Assembly (NCBI GenBank): GCA_013396655.1
Contig: WBMV01004992.1
Coordinates: 248,001-312,000 of the forward strand
Origin: Campylorhamphus procurvoides
Lineage: Eukaryota > Chordata > Aves > Passeriformes > Dendrocolaptidae
Direction: 5' to 3'
Length of the DNA stretch: 64,000 nt
Shown: one piece after another, positions 23,501 through 36,800 of the stretch
Numbering within the stretch: the stretch's first letter is position 1
Layout: each line of letters begins with the position of its first letter
Made by a program: the position numbers and the translations under genes
The notes under the pieces: generated by a model
The model's input: the letters and a program-made list of their open reading frames with translations, nothing else
The model's database searches: none
What the model was told of the DNA's origin: nothing

Positions 23501-24507
23501 CCAGAATCTTTCCCATTGAAACAAAATATGTCAAGCAGAAATATAGTCTTCATTCAATGTTTCAGATCAAGAAGCTAATTACATTCTTCAAAACCTAGCT
23601 TTACAGTTGAAACAACTAACTCCACTGGGCTACTAAGACCACTCCACAACCCTCCCAGAAGCAATCACCTTGGACAGTTTGAACATGTGAGCACCTGTCA
23701 CATTTTAAAACTTCACAGACCATGGGGCAGTGTTGTCGCTGATTACAGATCTCGTGTGGCATCTCATTTCTGTCATGTGGAGATGGAAGTGGGGCAGCTC
23801 AGCACTCTATTCCTGCCTGGGACCCTGTTACAGCACACATGTGTTAAATGAGCTCGGAGAGGCTGAGGGACCCCATAGGACACAAAGCAACTAAGAATGG
23901 GTTGCCACCACTGGAGTAATTTCTCCAGCCAGCAAGTTACTCTGTCCTGTGTTGAGGAGCCCCAGGGAAAGTACAAAATCAAAGCAAAAGATCCTGTGTC
24001 CTCTGCATGTGTAGGACCTTCCCAGAGGATGTGCCATCACACATTGCCCCTCAGTGGCAACTGGAGGAAGTTGTGTGGCCCACCCAGTGGGAAAGGTTGG
24101 GCACCCCTAATCAGGATCAGACATTTTAAACTGCAATTAGAGAAACGTTTGGCTTTCAAGTGCTCAGACCACTTGCCCTTGCAACACAGCTTGAGGCCCT
24201 TTCCCCTCACCTGCAATGAATTTCATGTAGCTTTATGCCCAGTTGCGTCCTTGCATCAGCAGAGCAGCTCCTCCACCTTTACCTTCTTCCCACAGAGGCT
24301 GCCATGTGGAGCCACAGTTCCATCCCAGCTTGGACCTCTCCTAGCCTGGTCCTGTTTCCTGGAGACAGAGGGCTGCCCACCCTGCATCAGAGGGAGGAAG
24401 CTTTGTTATATGGCTGTCTCTGGCTAATTGGCTCTCTGAGAGCTGATATTCTCCAGGACTTTTTGCACAAACAGCCAGGGAGACTTAGGGGGACAGAAGG
24501 GGCCTCG
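14566..24507. other. Gene-free stretch with two GC-richer islands
   Basis: No recognised exon or RNA gene is present. The DNA becomes visibly GC-richer at about 15270-16000 and 23770-24500. The second island holds the longest open frame of the window (176 codons, 23897-24427, +) and overlapping shorter frames, but none shows a known domain. Open frames of this size are easier to get by chance in GC-richer DNA. I could not assign either island to a transposon family. Confidence 0.55.
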
Positions 24508-24580
24508 GGGTGAAATACTTACTCTATTGAAGTAAGATGCAAAACTCCGTTTGACTTCAGCAGGGTCAGAGATTTACCCT
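24508..24580. repeat. Old palindromic repeat with GAAGT/ACTTC core
   Basis: An imperfect palindrome of about 73 bp. The left arm starts GGGTGAAAT and runs to TTGAAGTAAG; the right arm runs from TTGACTTCAG to GATTTACCC, close to its reverse complement. I recognise it as a decayed copy of a hairpin repeat common in bird, crocodile and turtle DNA, whose arms read like GGGTGAAATCCTGG and whose core is TGAAGTCAATGG. It has no coding capacity. The family name and mobility mechanism are uncertain; a very old non-autonomous DNA transposon is one option. Confidence 0.6.
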
Positions 24581-25847
24581 GTAGCTTTAATTAGCTTGCA
24601 TTGTTGTAATTGTCCTGTGTAGATTCATGAGGAATGTAAAGTATGGTATGTTCAATAGTGATGTATCGTAAATAGTTTAAGAAGATATAAAAGAGGAGTA
24701 GTGCATTTAAAAGGCATGAAGTTACAGGAAAAGGCTTGTTTAAATACTACCTATTCTATGCTGCATAATAACACTGAAATCCATGTGAAAGGCCTGTAAT
24801 TTAACAAAACAAACTGGCTCCCCCCAAAATAAGTATCTGTGAACCACTGGGAAAAGTATCAAAGAAAAATTATCTGACAAAAAAACCCTATAAAGGGAGT
24901 CCACATTCAAATTGTTCAGTGTCCCTTCTAATAAAGGCCTGAAGTTTTCATACAGATTTATGCAATTTAAGTAGGATGAGATGACTACTTTGCCAGTTAG
25001 ATGAAGGAAGAAAAATCTTAACTGTCCTGCAAAGGGGAAGAGGATGCATGGCATAGGATGTTTAGCATGCTGGGATGTAGTGGACATAGGCAACTCATAT
25101 CAAGGTGCCACAAGGAGTATATGGTGGCCAGAAAGATGATGTTGCAGAGCAACAGGTATTTTGACAAAAGCCACAGTGTGAAAAGTGTTCTATGCTAATG
25201 ATGTGCCTGTGATAATGAATAGTGTAATTTTTTCCTCTTTGGAGAGTTTCAATGGAAACAACACAGAAAAGCCTCCACAGAGGAATTTTTAAAAATGTTC
25301 TATTCGTTATATACTCTGTCTTTTGTGCAGATTTCAACATTTCATTGTCTCTGGTATCTCAGAGAAGAACAAACAGCTGGTTCCTCACTAGATGCTTCCA
25401 TTTTATTCCCTCCAGGAAACTATCTGTCTATTTGTACAGGAAATAACTTGTCAATGCTCCCGTATTTCTGATTTCTTATCCATGTTGATTGAAGAGGGAT
25501 TGAAGAGAGTCCAGCCTGCGAGGGTAGGACAGGAAGAGCCACTTCATTTTCTGGTGTATCTGATTCCCTCCTCACTCACAGGCCTTCCAAGTGCTGGAAC
25601 AAGGAACATTGAGGCCAGGCACTACCACTGCCCTGGAAAGGCTGCCCATGATGTGCACAGGTTTCAGTTTAATAGAAAGACCACAGTCCAGGATTCAGCT
25701 CATTCATATCATTGCTGTGTGTTCAGACAGGGCTTCTGCATCACAACTACATTCAAGACAATTAAAGTGAAGCATCTTATATGCTTTTCTTTAGCCTTCC
25801 TCAAATTTTCAGTCTTTGGAAATTTTCCTTTGGATATTCTTTTGAGG
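24581..25847. other. Gene-free stretch
   Basis: Unrecognised chance frames only (152 codons at 25392-25850, 117 codons at 24740-25093). No repeat is recognised up to the CR1 boundary. Confidence 0.6.
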
Positions 25848-26125
25848 TAGAATTGTAGAATCATTTAGGTTGGAAAAGACCCTTAGGATCATCAGGTCCA
25901 AGCATTAATGTAACACTGCCAACTCTACCACTAAACCACGTCCCTAAGCGTGACATTTACCTGTTTTAAGTATCTCCGGGGATGATGACTTTACCACTTC
26001 CCTGGGTAGCTGGTTCCAGTGCTTGATTAAACTTCTGGTGAAGAAATTTTTCCTAATATTCAATCTAAACCATCCTTTGTGACCTTGAGGTTATTTTCTT
26101 CCATCATATCACTTGTTACTTGGGT
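25848..26125 (-). mobile_element. CR1 LINE 3' end
   Basis: This is the 3' region of a CR1 LINE on the - strand. The terminal octamer-like repeat 'tagaattgtagaatca' is at 25848-25863. It is followed by the 'aggttggaaaagaccctt' block and then the more internal 'accacttccctgggtagc' and 'aagaaatttttcctaatatt' blocks. Similarity fades after the 'cacttgttacttgggt' block (to 26125). The sequence differs from the CR1 at 1011-1640, especially in the 'ggaaaagaccctt' block, so it belongs to a different CR1 subfamily. The ORF2 tail is present in degraded form with stops. The element is 5'-truncated and inactive. Confidence 0.9.
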
Positions 26126-29100
26126 GGGTAGAATGATTTCAGGTATTTGCTTCTAGAAATAAAAAGGTCATCCTGCTCTGTGTTTCAGTTGCACAAGTTT
26201 GCTCCAGTTCTTATTCATGCTAAGAGATTTCAAGATCCTAATGTGCTGTGTATCATAAATTTAATACTTGCAATTCTTTGCATTGTATTTTTCTTGGATT
26301 GTATTTATGCATGATAGCCCCGAGAATACAAAATAGATCTCAGTGTGTTCTGAATTCTCTTAAGGGAAGAAAAAGTTTCTTTCCATCTCCTTTTTTTATT
26401 GCTACAATAATATTCTTTGCTCATGCTATTTACAACTGAAATTTAATGTTTTATTCCATAATTTTCTCTAGTTTTTTCATTGCATCCCTTCTTTCTTTTG
26501 GGAAACTCCACAGAGATAGAATGTCTCTATCATGAGAATCCCATGCATAAGGGAATTAAAAAAACAACTTGTAATGAAATATGCTACCAATTGTATAAAA
26601 ATACATTGTGTGGGACTTTTGCCTGTGGCAGTATGTATGCACATGAATGACAGTATTGTGTGAGACGGAGCATTGTGTTGTTCAGTGCCAGTGTATAAAG
26701 CTACACTCATTTTGCATAAATATTTGACTGCTTTCTGGGATGTCTGGGATTTTTTTTAAAAGTAATGCTCCATTCCTCTTTCTCTGCAACCACTCCTTGA
26801 ATTTGTATGTTTCAACCATGGCTGTCACAATGGGAAATATTCATGTTTCACCTCAGTAAATTTGATAAAATCAGGGAGGGAGGTAAGGGGGGATTAAAAA
26901 TATAGCTTGAAAATCAGCAAAATCTTATATATTTTTCATTCATGAACTGTGAATTAAATACAAGAGCTTATGGTTTTAGTCAGAGTCCTTTAAATTTCTA
27001 ATTGTTTGGGCTTTGCAATATTCCAAGTACTTATGGATCACCTCCACACTTCCTTGAAAATCCAAACATAAGATGGCAGAGAAGAATCTACAAATAGCTG
27101 AAAGTATTTGTGTTTCAGTGTTTTGATCCCAAGTGCGTTTATGCCATGAAGATTTTTTTCCCTTCTCTAAAGCACCAAAGAAGGGAGTTTTTACATAGTT
27201 CATTTGATGATGAGGATAAGCCACTCAAAATGATCTGGACTACTTAACTATTTAGATCCACTGTTTTATAGCTTCTTTACATTTAAGAAGCAGGGAAGAT
27301 ACATCTGCAGGATGAGAAAGGACACTGTGGAAGATAGGGACTCAGAAGAGGATTCAAGAGTAGAAAATTCAGAGAAATTAATCAAGAGCTTACAATGCAA
27401 TGCCAGAAGGAAGCAAATTTTAGCTTTGTAACTACATGGGCCAAAGAGGAGATATGTCCCAGCACACTGAAAAGATTAATGATGGGGCAATATGTTCAGG
27501 TCCTGTGCACAGTTTTCAACTGGAAATTTAGAGTCAGATAGAAGTCATAAACTTCATGTGAAGGCTAGAGAAGATGCACTAGAAAACAGTGTGATTCATT
27601 CAGATTCTTTAGCAAGACATAGATTGACAAATAGCATGGAGACTGGAGTGATTAGTGAATGATGAATCTCAAAGAACACATTAAAGAGACAATAATGTCT
27701 GAAGTCACACATATTGCTAATATAAGTAAAGAAACACTAAACACTGCGGATGATCAAGCTACCAAGGTAGAGCCTCTGCCTCTTGGAAACTTAGCCAACA
27801 CTGAATGCCTGGAAGGTGCTTGATTTGCCATCCTTTCATAAATGAGTCAACCCCTCAGAATAAGGGTTGCTAGATAATGGAATATAACTAAGTTAATAGA
27901 TCATTGTTAACTGGGAGACCCCATGAGACAGTCTAATGTCTCTTCAGGATGCACACCTTCCTTAAAGGAAGCTCCTAGAAGGCTGGTTCAGGACACAGAG
28001 TTCTCTCATTGCTCCCGTTTTGCTGCTGCTCTGTCCTGGTTTGTTCACTCAGCACTTCCAGATGTCAGCTGTGACACTTCCCATAGACTTCAGAGTAACC
28101 AAAACTGAAGGGAAGGCCAGAATCAAGAGCAGCTTGAAGCTTTGCCCAGTAACAAGTTGGTGAACTGGGTTATCATGTATATTCTGCTATAACTCCAGGG
28201 CAACTGCACAATTGCAAATGGATTTTCTGCCTTCGGTGTCCCATGAAGAGCATTCTCAAGAGATACATTGACTCAATACCTAAGTCTTGCTCTAACACAT
28301 TTCATTTGGTCCAGCTAATTTTTATATATGCTAGCAGACATATGGAAACACTGCAAAAGAACGTGCCTCACTGTGCAGGTGATCAGTAAATTTTCTGTCA
28401 CCTTGTGCCTGGAGCCTGGGTTATGGGCCCAAAAGAATGCAACCCAAGTTTTCTGGCTGCACAGATCTTGTGCACATGAACTCAGAGTATTTACATTGCA
28501 TTGAAATTATTCATTTTTTGATAAGCAAGGTTTTGATTTCTCATATATTTAGGCTTGAGAAAGCCATAATTGAAAGGCAAAGACAAATCCATTTCCCAGA
28601 ATGTTCAATTAAAAAAAAAATGTTTGCCCAAAAAAATCCATTGCATTATAATGTGACGTGCTGTGGAAAGGGTTTGAAGGAACCCATCTCAGATGGAGGA
28701 AAGGCTGAGATCATAAACAAGACACAGAGCATGGAGTAATTTTTTCTGTATGCTGTGTCAGGAAGCAGGACTGACAGAAGGCTCAAGGAGTCAGTCTTTA
28801 ATTTGAGTCTGTGAGTGTAAGACTGGCAAAACTTGAGCCACGCTCTGAAGGTCTGTGGCCACAGCAGGAGGAGTTCATGCCCTCCGCATATGCTGCACTG
28901 CAGTTCTCCAGTCTGTAAAACATTGGTCTCATCAGAGCAGGAACCACTCAAAATGGCCACCGCTCAATCAAATCTGGCATCTCCATGTTCTTCTGGTCTC
29001 CTCTGAGAGGCATCATGCTCTAGCAGTCACCAGGCCTCCACCAAAACTGCTGCTATCAATCAGTTTATCTTAAATGAAGAATGATTCACATAGGCAAGAT

Positions 29101-32100
29101 GTAGTAAAAGGGAGAGGCAGTGATTGGCTCTTTGATCAGGCAGAGCTGGTCAAGATGAGCTCCAGTGACACTGCTCTGTTCTTCCAGGGCACTGAAGTAA
29201 CCTCTTTGACAACAGATACAGATGGAGCGGAAGAAAGGCACTTCCCAGCCAGTGCTGGTCTCAGCTGGGAGGTGGCAATGAACAGCCCTACACCTTACCA
29301 AAGATGGAAAGAAGCCTGCAGCTTGTGTGCTCTGCCTTGCCTTGACTCCTGAGAGGTAGGAGGCACCCGTTTGCTCCCCCTAGACTGCCCTGTAGAAACA
29401 GGAAAAGTACCCAACAGAGCATGGCAATAAATCTCATAAGCATCCACTCAGCTATGACTCACTATTCCATTCAAACGAATCAGAGCACAGTGGTGAACTA
29501 AATCTCCTCTGACTCTCCTTCTGCAAAGAGCTGCCAGCTTTGAACTTCAGGACGTCAGTTATGTGCACAGTAGGTGAATTAGGAGGCAAAGTTAGACTCA
29601 AACTAGGGCAAAATCCATAGCAGATACCATACCAACAAGGTATAATGTCTGTAAACTTTTGTGTGATTCCCACAGGGTTGTTTCTCCTCTGCACAATTTC
29701 CCATTCAAGAAGACTAATGTTTTAATAATGGCAATTGCCACTTTTAAGGTTCTAAAATTTTGGTATCTCTGTGGAACAACTGATTTCACCAGTTAGCTCT
29801 GAGAAAGAGCAGAACTTGACTGTGTAAAAGATGCTACACAAACACATATGTGCGTAATTTTAGCAAACCAAGCAGAAAATGATTGGCAGAGGAAATCAAA
29901 GTGGAGAAAGGGCAAGGCACATAGTTCAATATTGTTCATCAGGTCAATGGTAAATTCTAGGCAGACAGTTATCTTACACAGTCTCTATATACAGATAAAG
30001 TGGTACTGTGAAAGTGTCTGTATTTGTTAACAGCAGATAGAATCATTACACTGCCATTGAATTTTCCTTGGCAGCAGTTCTTCATGTTACTAAATTCTGG
30101 CCACATTCTTTGAAAGAGTGATTTAGTTGCTGTAGGTTAATAAATGAGGATTTTACTGTCACAGGGAAAAGCCACTATTTTCAGTCCTTTAAAAAGCATG
30201 TTCTGGAGAAGGAGGTGAAACAGCTGAAAAAACTTACTGCATATGGCCAAAGGAAAAATCAACAGATGACAAAAGTTAAAACATGTTGCAATAAATGAAA
30301 TCAACTACACTTTATCCTAGAGATTCATTCATACGGTGTTAACTCTATGTGAAGGGGAATCTGATATGTTTTCCCTATTGCGAAATACTCAACAGCAGAC
30401 TTTGTGAGCTATGCCATGGTAGTTCCTCATTTACCCATTACTACACTGAACAGTGCTGAGCATTTTTTTACGATTAGACTGTTTGCTGTTTAAAAGAAAC
30501 GTTAATATTAAAGGTTGGGAAAAAAATCATATTCTGTAAAAAAGAAAATTAGATTGTTTTGAATTCAATATAAACAAAATAAATGCCCTTGAAAGCAAAT
30601 TGTTCTATTCCTGAAAAATACTCTAAAGCTTTCTGTCCATTCATATGAAATCCTCAGATACATATTCTCTTCTTACTTTAATGTGAGCACCCAGAGCAGT
30701 TCAAGAGTTTTTCCAATAAAATCTTTTGTGACAGAAAAGCAGTTTCTGTAAAATCAAATTTCCACAGGGAAAATTTATTGAATTTCTTTTCTTTTTCCTT
30801 AGGGAAAAGGGAATTTAAATATTTAGTTCTGAAACGTGCTTTGCAGGGTAAGAATTACCTCCAAGCTTAAAATTCTGTTTTCCAGCATCTATAAATAATG
30901 TGTGTCTCTCAGTCATACACATTGGCAATGTTAGCAATCAGTTTGGGTCCCAGGCAATTACTCCTGAAGGACACAGGAAAGCATCCAATCTCACTTAACC
31001 TGTGTTTCAAACTTTACCAAATACAATTATCAGTCTTTTGAGAGACTCTGCAGAGGAAAAAGCATTGTATATTTTGTACTTTCAGATAGAACTGGTAATA
31101 GCTGGGAGTATGAAGCACTTTGGTAGTATTTAATCCCATGGCACTCCCCTGTTGATGTGATTTCTTGTTACGTGGCTCCACTGCTTTGTCCCAGAAAGTT
31201 CAATACCACACGACACTACCTGTGGTTCATAGCAATGGACACAAACCAAGTTGCAGCCCAACACAATTCTCAATGTTTGGTTGTGATCATTGGCAAATAA
31301 AATTGCTGAACTATCAAAGAGAAACTCAAAGTTCTTGGACCTGAAATGGGAGTTTTCCCCACATAAACCCCAGGCTAATCATTTGTTGTTACTTTTATTG
31401 GTTGTTATCAGATATTATTTATTTACTGCATGCAATGGTCATAAGTTGTATTCATTGCTTTATCTGCTACTGGTGGCTGTTTTATAATCTGAATAGTCTG
31501 AATCATGGCAAGGAAGATGTCAAAAGCATAGGCAATAATAGAAAAAAAGGGGCCTATTAGGTTAAAATGATAAATTACTATAACTAAATCATTTGAACAT
31601 TAATTAATACAAGAACTGGATAGTAGTTAAGTGGAAATAACACTACTAGTAAAGACTTGCAAATCAAAGGTTAAGCTAGGATTCCTCGTGATCACCTGGT
31701 ATGCTTGCTATTTATTTCTTCTGTCCTGAAAAGCCATGAGCTCCTATCACCAAAGACAAAAAACCCAGTACACATACATTTCTGGAGATGAGATTTCAAT
31801 GAGTGTCAAGAAGTACAGAATCAAGTGTACGATTGTGTTGTTCAGTGTCCCACACATGGCAGTGAAGGTGAAACAATATCTGCAAAGGGTGAATACAAAA
31901 CTCTATTCTGCAGAACTCTTATTCAACACCATAAAACCAATGCCTCAGATCATATATTGTTTCAGAAGTACAATAACAGAACGAGAAAGCTGTTAACACT
32001 GGAGATTGAGCTAGCCATGCTAGCTGTGTTGTCTGTGTTTTCTATATCTGTGCTAGGTCTGTTGCACTCTCTATAAGAAAAGGAAGCTCACATATAGGGA

Positions 32101-33821
32101 AGAAGCCTTCTGAAGGAAACACTGACTTGTATTGCAGGATATTATCCATATAATTCTCCATCCTGTTTTGATAATTGCACATGAAATTGAAGTCTTCATT
32201 GCGTTTTACCTGATCTTCCCTATCACAAAGTGCAGTTAGCCTACAAATATTTTAACCAGAAGAAAAACAAAGCCAAGTATATAGTAGCATGATTTTTTTT
32301 TCTTTCTAGAAGAGAACTGGAAATATTTATGAATAATGAGAATATTTGACATCTTATCAGCAAGGTTAAAACTGGTTTGATTTCCAAGGAACATGTTGCA
32401 AAAACCAGCTGTAAGGCATAACAAGGGGAGGCAGAGTTGGGTAGGGCACAGCTACCATGCAGCACAGGGCAGGGTCTGATAGCCCTGGGCTGAGCTGAAA
32501 TGGGGTCCTGGGCCACAGTCAGCTGGGGGGAAAGACCCCAGGAGAGGCAGGGCTGGAAAGGGCCATGGGTGCCCCTAGGGCCCAGGTACCTTGACTAGCA
32601 CAGTCACCCTTGTTCTCTTAAAAGTCTATGAATGATACTGGCAGTGAAGAAGAGGCTCACAGAATGAGGGAACAGCAAGGCTTTCACAAAACTTGTAATC
32701 CTCAGCTAGATGCAATTATTGGAAAAGAAACTGTCTTTTCATGGTGTTCTTCATACTTGTAAAACCCACCTCCTGCCAAAGGTAGCAGGAACTTTAATGA
32801 TAGACCCTCTGTAAGAGCTATATGAAGGGAATATTTTAAAATAAGAAAATATATTGCCCCACTGCAACTGAAAAAAAGATATATAGGCAACTCCAGATGT
32901 GTTAGTTTTACAGGAAATCCTGTCTCGGTTGGGTGGATATAGAGAGCCTGAAAAACAGCAGAACCATTAGGTAGCAGAGGTGAGAGAAAGGGAGTTACAG
33001 AAATACTTTACAAAGGGACACTATTCACCCTGTGTGTATATATGGACTGCACATACAGAAGGTTACACTCTTTAGCAGAGATGTATAAAATCTCTGTACA
33101 AGGTACTCTTTCTACAGCTGCCCTTGAGACATGTCACAGAGAATCCCTGTTGCTAGACAGATGTTAATCCCACATTAGGCAGTGTAACCAAACCTGCTTC
33201 ATCAATGCAAGAAAGCCTTTGTCCATCACAAAAATCTCCACTGAAAAAAAAAGGAAAAATAACACCCAAAGGAAAGAAAATGAGCCCTAAAACTTGTCTT
33301 CAGAAACAACAGACCTGGGCTTTGTAAAGCAGAGGTAAGAAATTCGCTCTAGATAACAAAACTATTTTTCTTGAAGTTGTCCTGTACTGAGACACAGGTG
33401 CAAATTTCCAGAGGGCCTGGCAAGGAGGGTGCACTTTGACATCATCCTCACTTACAGATCATACCAGATGGTTAGCTGGCAGTTGCTCAGTTGCAAGTCC
33501 ATCCCGTGTGCATTCACCCCCAGCCAGATGTACACATCAAGTCTTGTCTTTTTAGATACTATATCTGCCAAGTTGAAATGCAACGAGCTGATTAATATAT
33601 ACAGGAATCAAAGTGGGGTGGGCCTTATAGGTCAAAATTAACCCAGAATTAGTTATGTGCCAAAGAGCAAAACTTTGGAGGAGTATGTATTATATCCTGT
33701 GCTAGAAGCTCTGTAGACACTGGTTCATACCCAGCAATTGCCACAGTTAAGGACAAAGAACTTCATCTGTTTAACTTCACTTCAACTGTAAAACAAATCC
33801 TGGGCTTGAACAGAGTCAAGT

Positions 33822-33848
33822 CAGTGTCAGACAGAAAATCTGACACTG
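33822..33848. repeat. Perfect 10-bp stem, 7-nt loop hairpin
   Basis: CAGTGTCAGA (33822-33831) and TCTGACACTG (33839-33848) are exact reverse complements around the loop 'cagaaaa'. No flanking T-run suggests a terminator function. It could be chance, a small decayed inverted repeat or an RNA stem. Confidence 0.7.
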
Positions 33849-36800
33849 TGTTTCGCTCTGTGTGCAACACCTATGGTTTAAAATGCAGGGAGGTTCTTGG
33901 GTTTCATACTCCCCTTTGCTTGCTATTTTGAATTAAAACCTGCATGATGTAAGGCAGCACTTTATTATGAAATGTTCACTGACTTTGTTGTGGGCAGCCA
34001 GATGAGATTTTGGGGCCAGCTTTTGTCTGTCATCAATCAGTATGCAATGCTTAGTGGTGGAGAGTAATAAAGCAGTTCATCAGAGTATGATTTGCAATAG
34101 GATGAGAGTATTTAGATTCTCTGTTTGAGCATGTGTGATATTTTTGCCTACTGTCCATAAGGAAACACAAATGCAATGGTAAAGCATCTGTTTCTGCCCT
34201 AAATATCCAAGACAGTAGGGCTATGTCTTCTTTCATCCTCAACAATTACTGCATGTATCCTTCCAATAACAGTTTTTTACTCCTTTACACAAAACTATTT
34301 TTTTCTTTTTCATTTCATAACCAAAACCCTAAAAGAATTTTCCACAGCTAAAAAACTATTTGTGCCTGGCTTTCTGCTGCATGGATAAGCTTTACGCTTG
34401 CTGTAGAGATTGTCATTATTCTAGAAAAGCAAGGCGCTGGACCATATCCAAGCACTCAGAAATCTCAGTGATAGCAGAGAATTTGTATGTAGGGAAGGTG
34501 AAGTACAGTGCTGTCTGTATATCACTGGGTTTTAAATCCAGTTCGCTTAGTAGCTGGATGCATGTAGACATTGAAAGGGACTAGAGAAAGAATGAGTCTT
34601 TGTCTAGTTGAAGACTTACTTGGGATTCATGCCACCTGTCAGACTTGACATAAGGTCAACAGTGCCAAATACTGCAAAGATATTAAGGAGAATAAGAATG
34701 GATTTTTCCCTTGTATCCATTGACAGCAACAGACCTTCTGTGCCAGTCATCCATCAGTGCCAATGAGACAGATTCAGCATCCTGCCCTGGCCTGTGTCTG
34801 TACTGCCTGTGACCCTGGATTAACATGAATAAACTTGTAAGTGGGTTCTATATGAGCTTGCCTTACAATACCAGGTTTGATGGTAGGTGGCAGATGAACT
34901 GAAATGATGTATTCAGAAGAGACTATTGAGAAGATAAAACTTGAAGTTGGGTACTGGTAGAAATACTGATATTCACTCCCTGAATTAAGCATTGTATATT
35001 TCTGCCTTAATGATAAAACAGAGATATAATGCTCACATGAATCCCCAGGTCTTTGACTCTGTCCTGTGGGTGTAATGTTAGTATAAATTAGCAAGCTGTC
35101 TAATTTGCCAGAGCCTGGGATTCCCCACTGGGACCACCAAGCGTGGGAGTAGCCAGGGAAATCTCCACAGAGGGCTACTGCACAGGCACATGGGCATAAG
35201 AGATTCCTGTAATATGTTAGCAAAATTTTAAAAAATCAATGCAAACTAGTTCCATGTTGTAATTCAGACTGAGCCCCAAAGAAGTATACAGGTTACTTGC
35301 AGGTCACCACTTGTAATGATTGCCACTGTGGTTCCTTTGCATCATAGCATTTTCTTGAGTCTCCTTTTGTCACCATGTAACAAACAATAACAAAGAAACA
35401 TTCTACCATAGTCTATAAAGCTTCAGTGGAGTTGGAGCCCACTATTACCAATCTAAGATCTTTCCCTGAACAAGTTGATGTTAGGCTATTGTGGATGGGC
35501 CATTCTTCAGGCAAACTGTTAAGAAATGGCTAGCAAAATTGTATTATCATCCACAATTCAATGAGCTAATAACAAAAATAAACCAGACGAGCCTCAGTGC
35601 AACTGTGGAGAGGTGCAAAATGTTAAACCTTTCCTTTTTCCCTTGTGTAGTTATGATTGATATGAGAACCTTAAATTCAGTATCGGTGACCTCTTACAAA
35701 GTAGAAGGTTCCCCATGGTTTCAAGTGCAATTTTTCTTGTGCTTGGTTTGATATGTCACGGAATCAAACATTAGTGAAGTGTCTATGTCTCTTGCAATGA
35801 CAATGAGAGTTACAGAAATAGGAATATGTTAAAATGACCAGATTTTAATATAATGTTTTGGAGACTGAGTCGACTTACAACAAGAATGCCAGCTTTTTAT
35901 CTGAATTTTGTTTAACTGAAAGACCCATCACTATCATAAAATTAAATATTCACATCCATTATTATTCTCGGACTAGGGACAATAATTTAAATTAATATCA
36001 AGATGCATTTTTAAAAATCATCAATCTGCCATCTTAACTACATTATTTTCTACCTTCAGGCACATGTTGTAGTTTTTATGAACATGATTCAAATAAATTG
36101 GCTCTTTTTCCTCGGTGGCTTCTTTAATTACTTTGTTATTATCCAAGGAACTGGTTTAATTTAAATGAACACTGTGTTCTTGCTACTACTACCCAGAGAA
36201 AACACAGACTCAGAACATGCTGTTTTGTAGTTACAATGTGTGCCTCTGTATGTGGATGCCAAAACTGGTCCAGTCTATTTACCTACCTTTGTGTGACACA
36301 AAAGACTCCTAACCAGCCCAACAAAGTCACTTGTCCTGAATACCTTCTTGTGAGTCTCGCCAGATAAAGAGCAAAAGTAATTAGGCAATTAGATTAAAGG
36401 ACACTGTTACAGAATATTTATTACAAATCTAGACAATACAATTACTTAACTCTATTCAGGACAATGTTTTGTTACCAAGTATTTGTGTATTTTTCAACAT
36501 AGAAATGTATGTAACAAATAAACACAATAAATTAACATTATTTGCCCTGTTAGGTCCTTATATTCCTGTTATAGTAGTACAGGTTGGTAACTGAGTTCTG
36601 TATGTAGGTGTAAGATTCTTCCTCCCCCTCCTTTTGGTGTCTTTCCAACTAAAGTACATAATAAAATACATGAGAGGGTGTTTTTTTAAAAAAAAAATAC
36701 AAGCAAACATTGGTACTTCATAAAATATTTAAAGACCTTACAAAAACGCAAAACTGTATTTCATTTCCTGAAATAGTTATAGTTTCAAACTCCATCTATT

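Noticed and set aside
23897..24427. 176-codon open frame, longest in the window
   Set aside because: No known domain, in GC-richer DNA with overlapping frames. The length is within chance for 128,000 codons of six-frame sequence.
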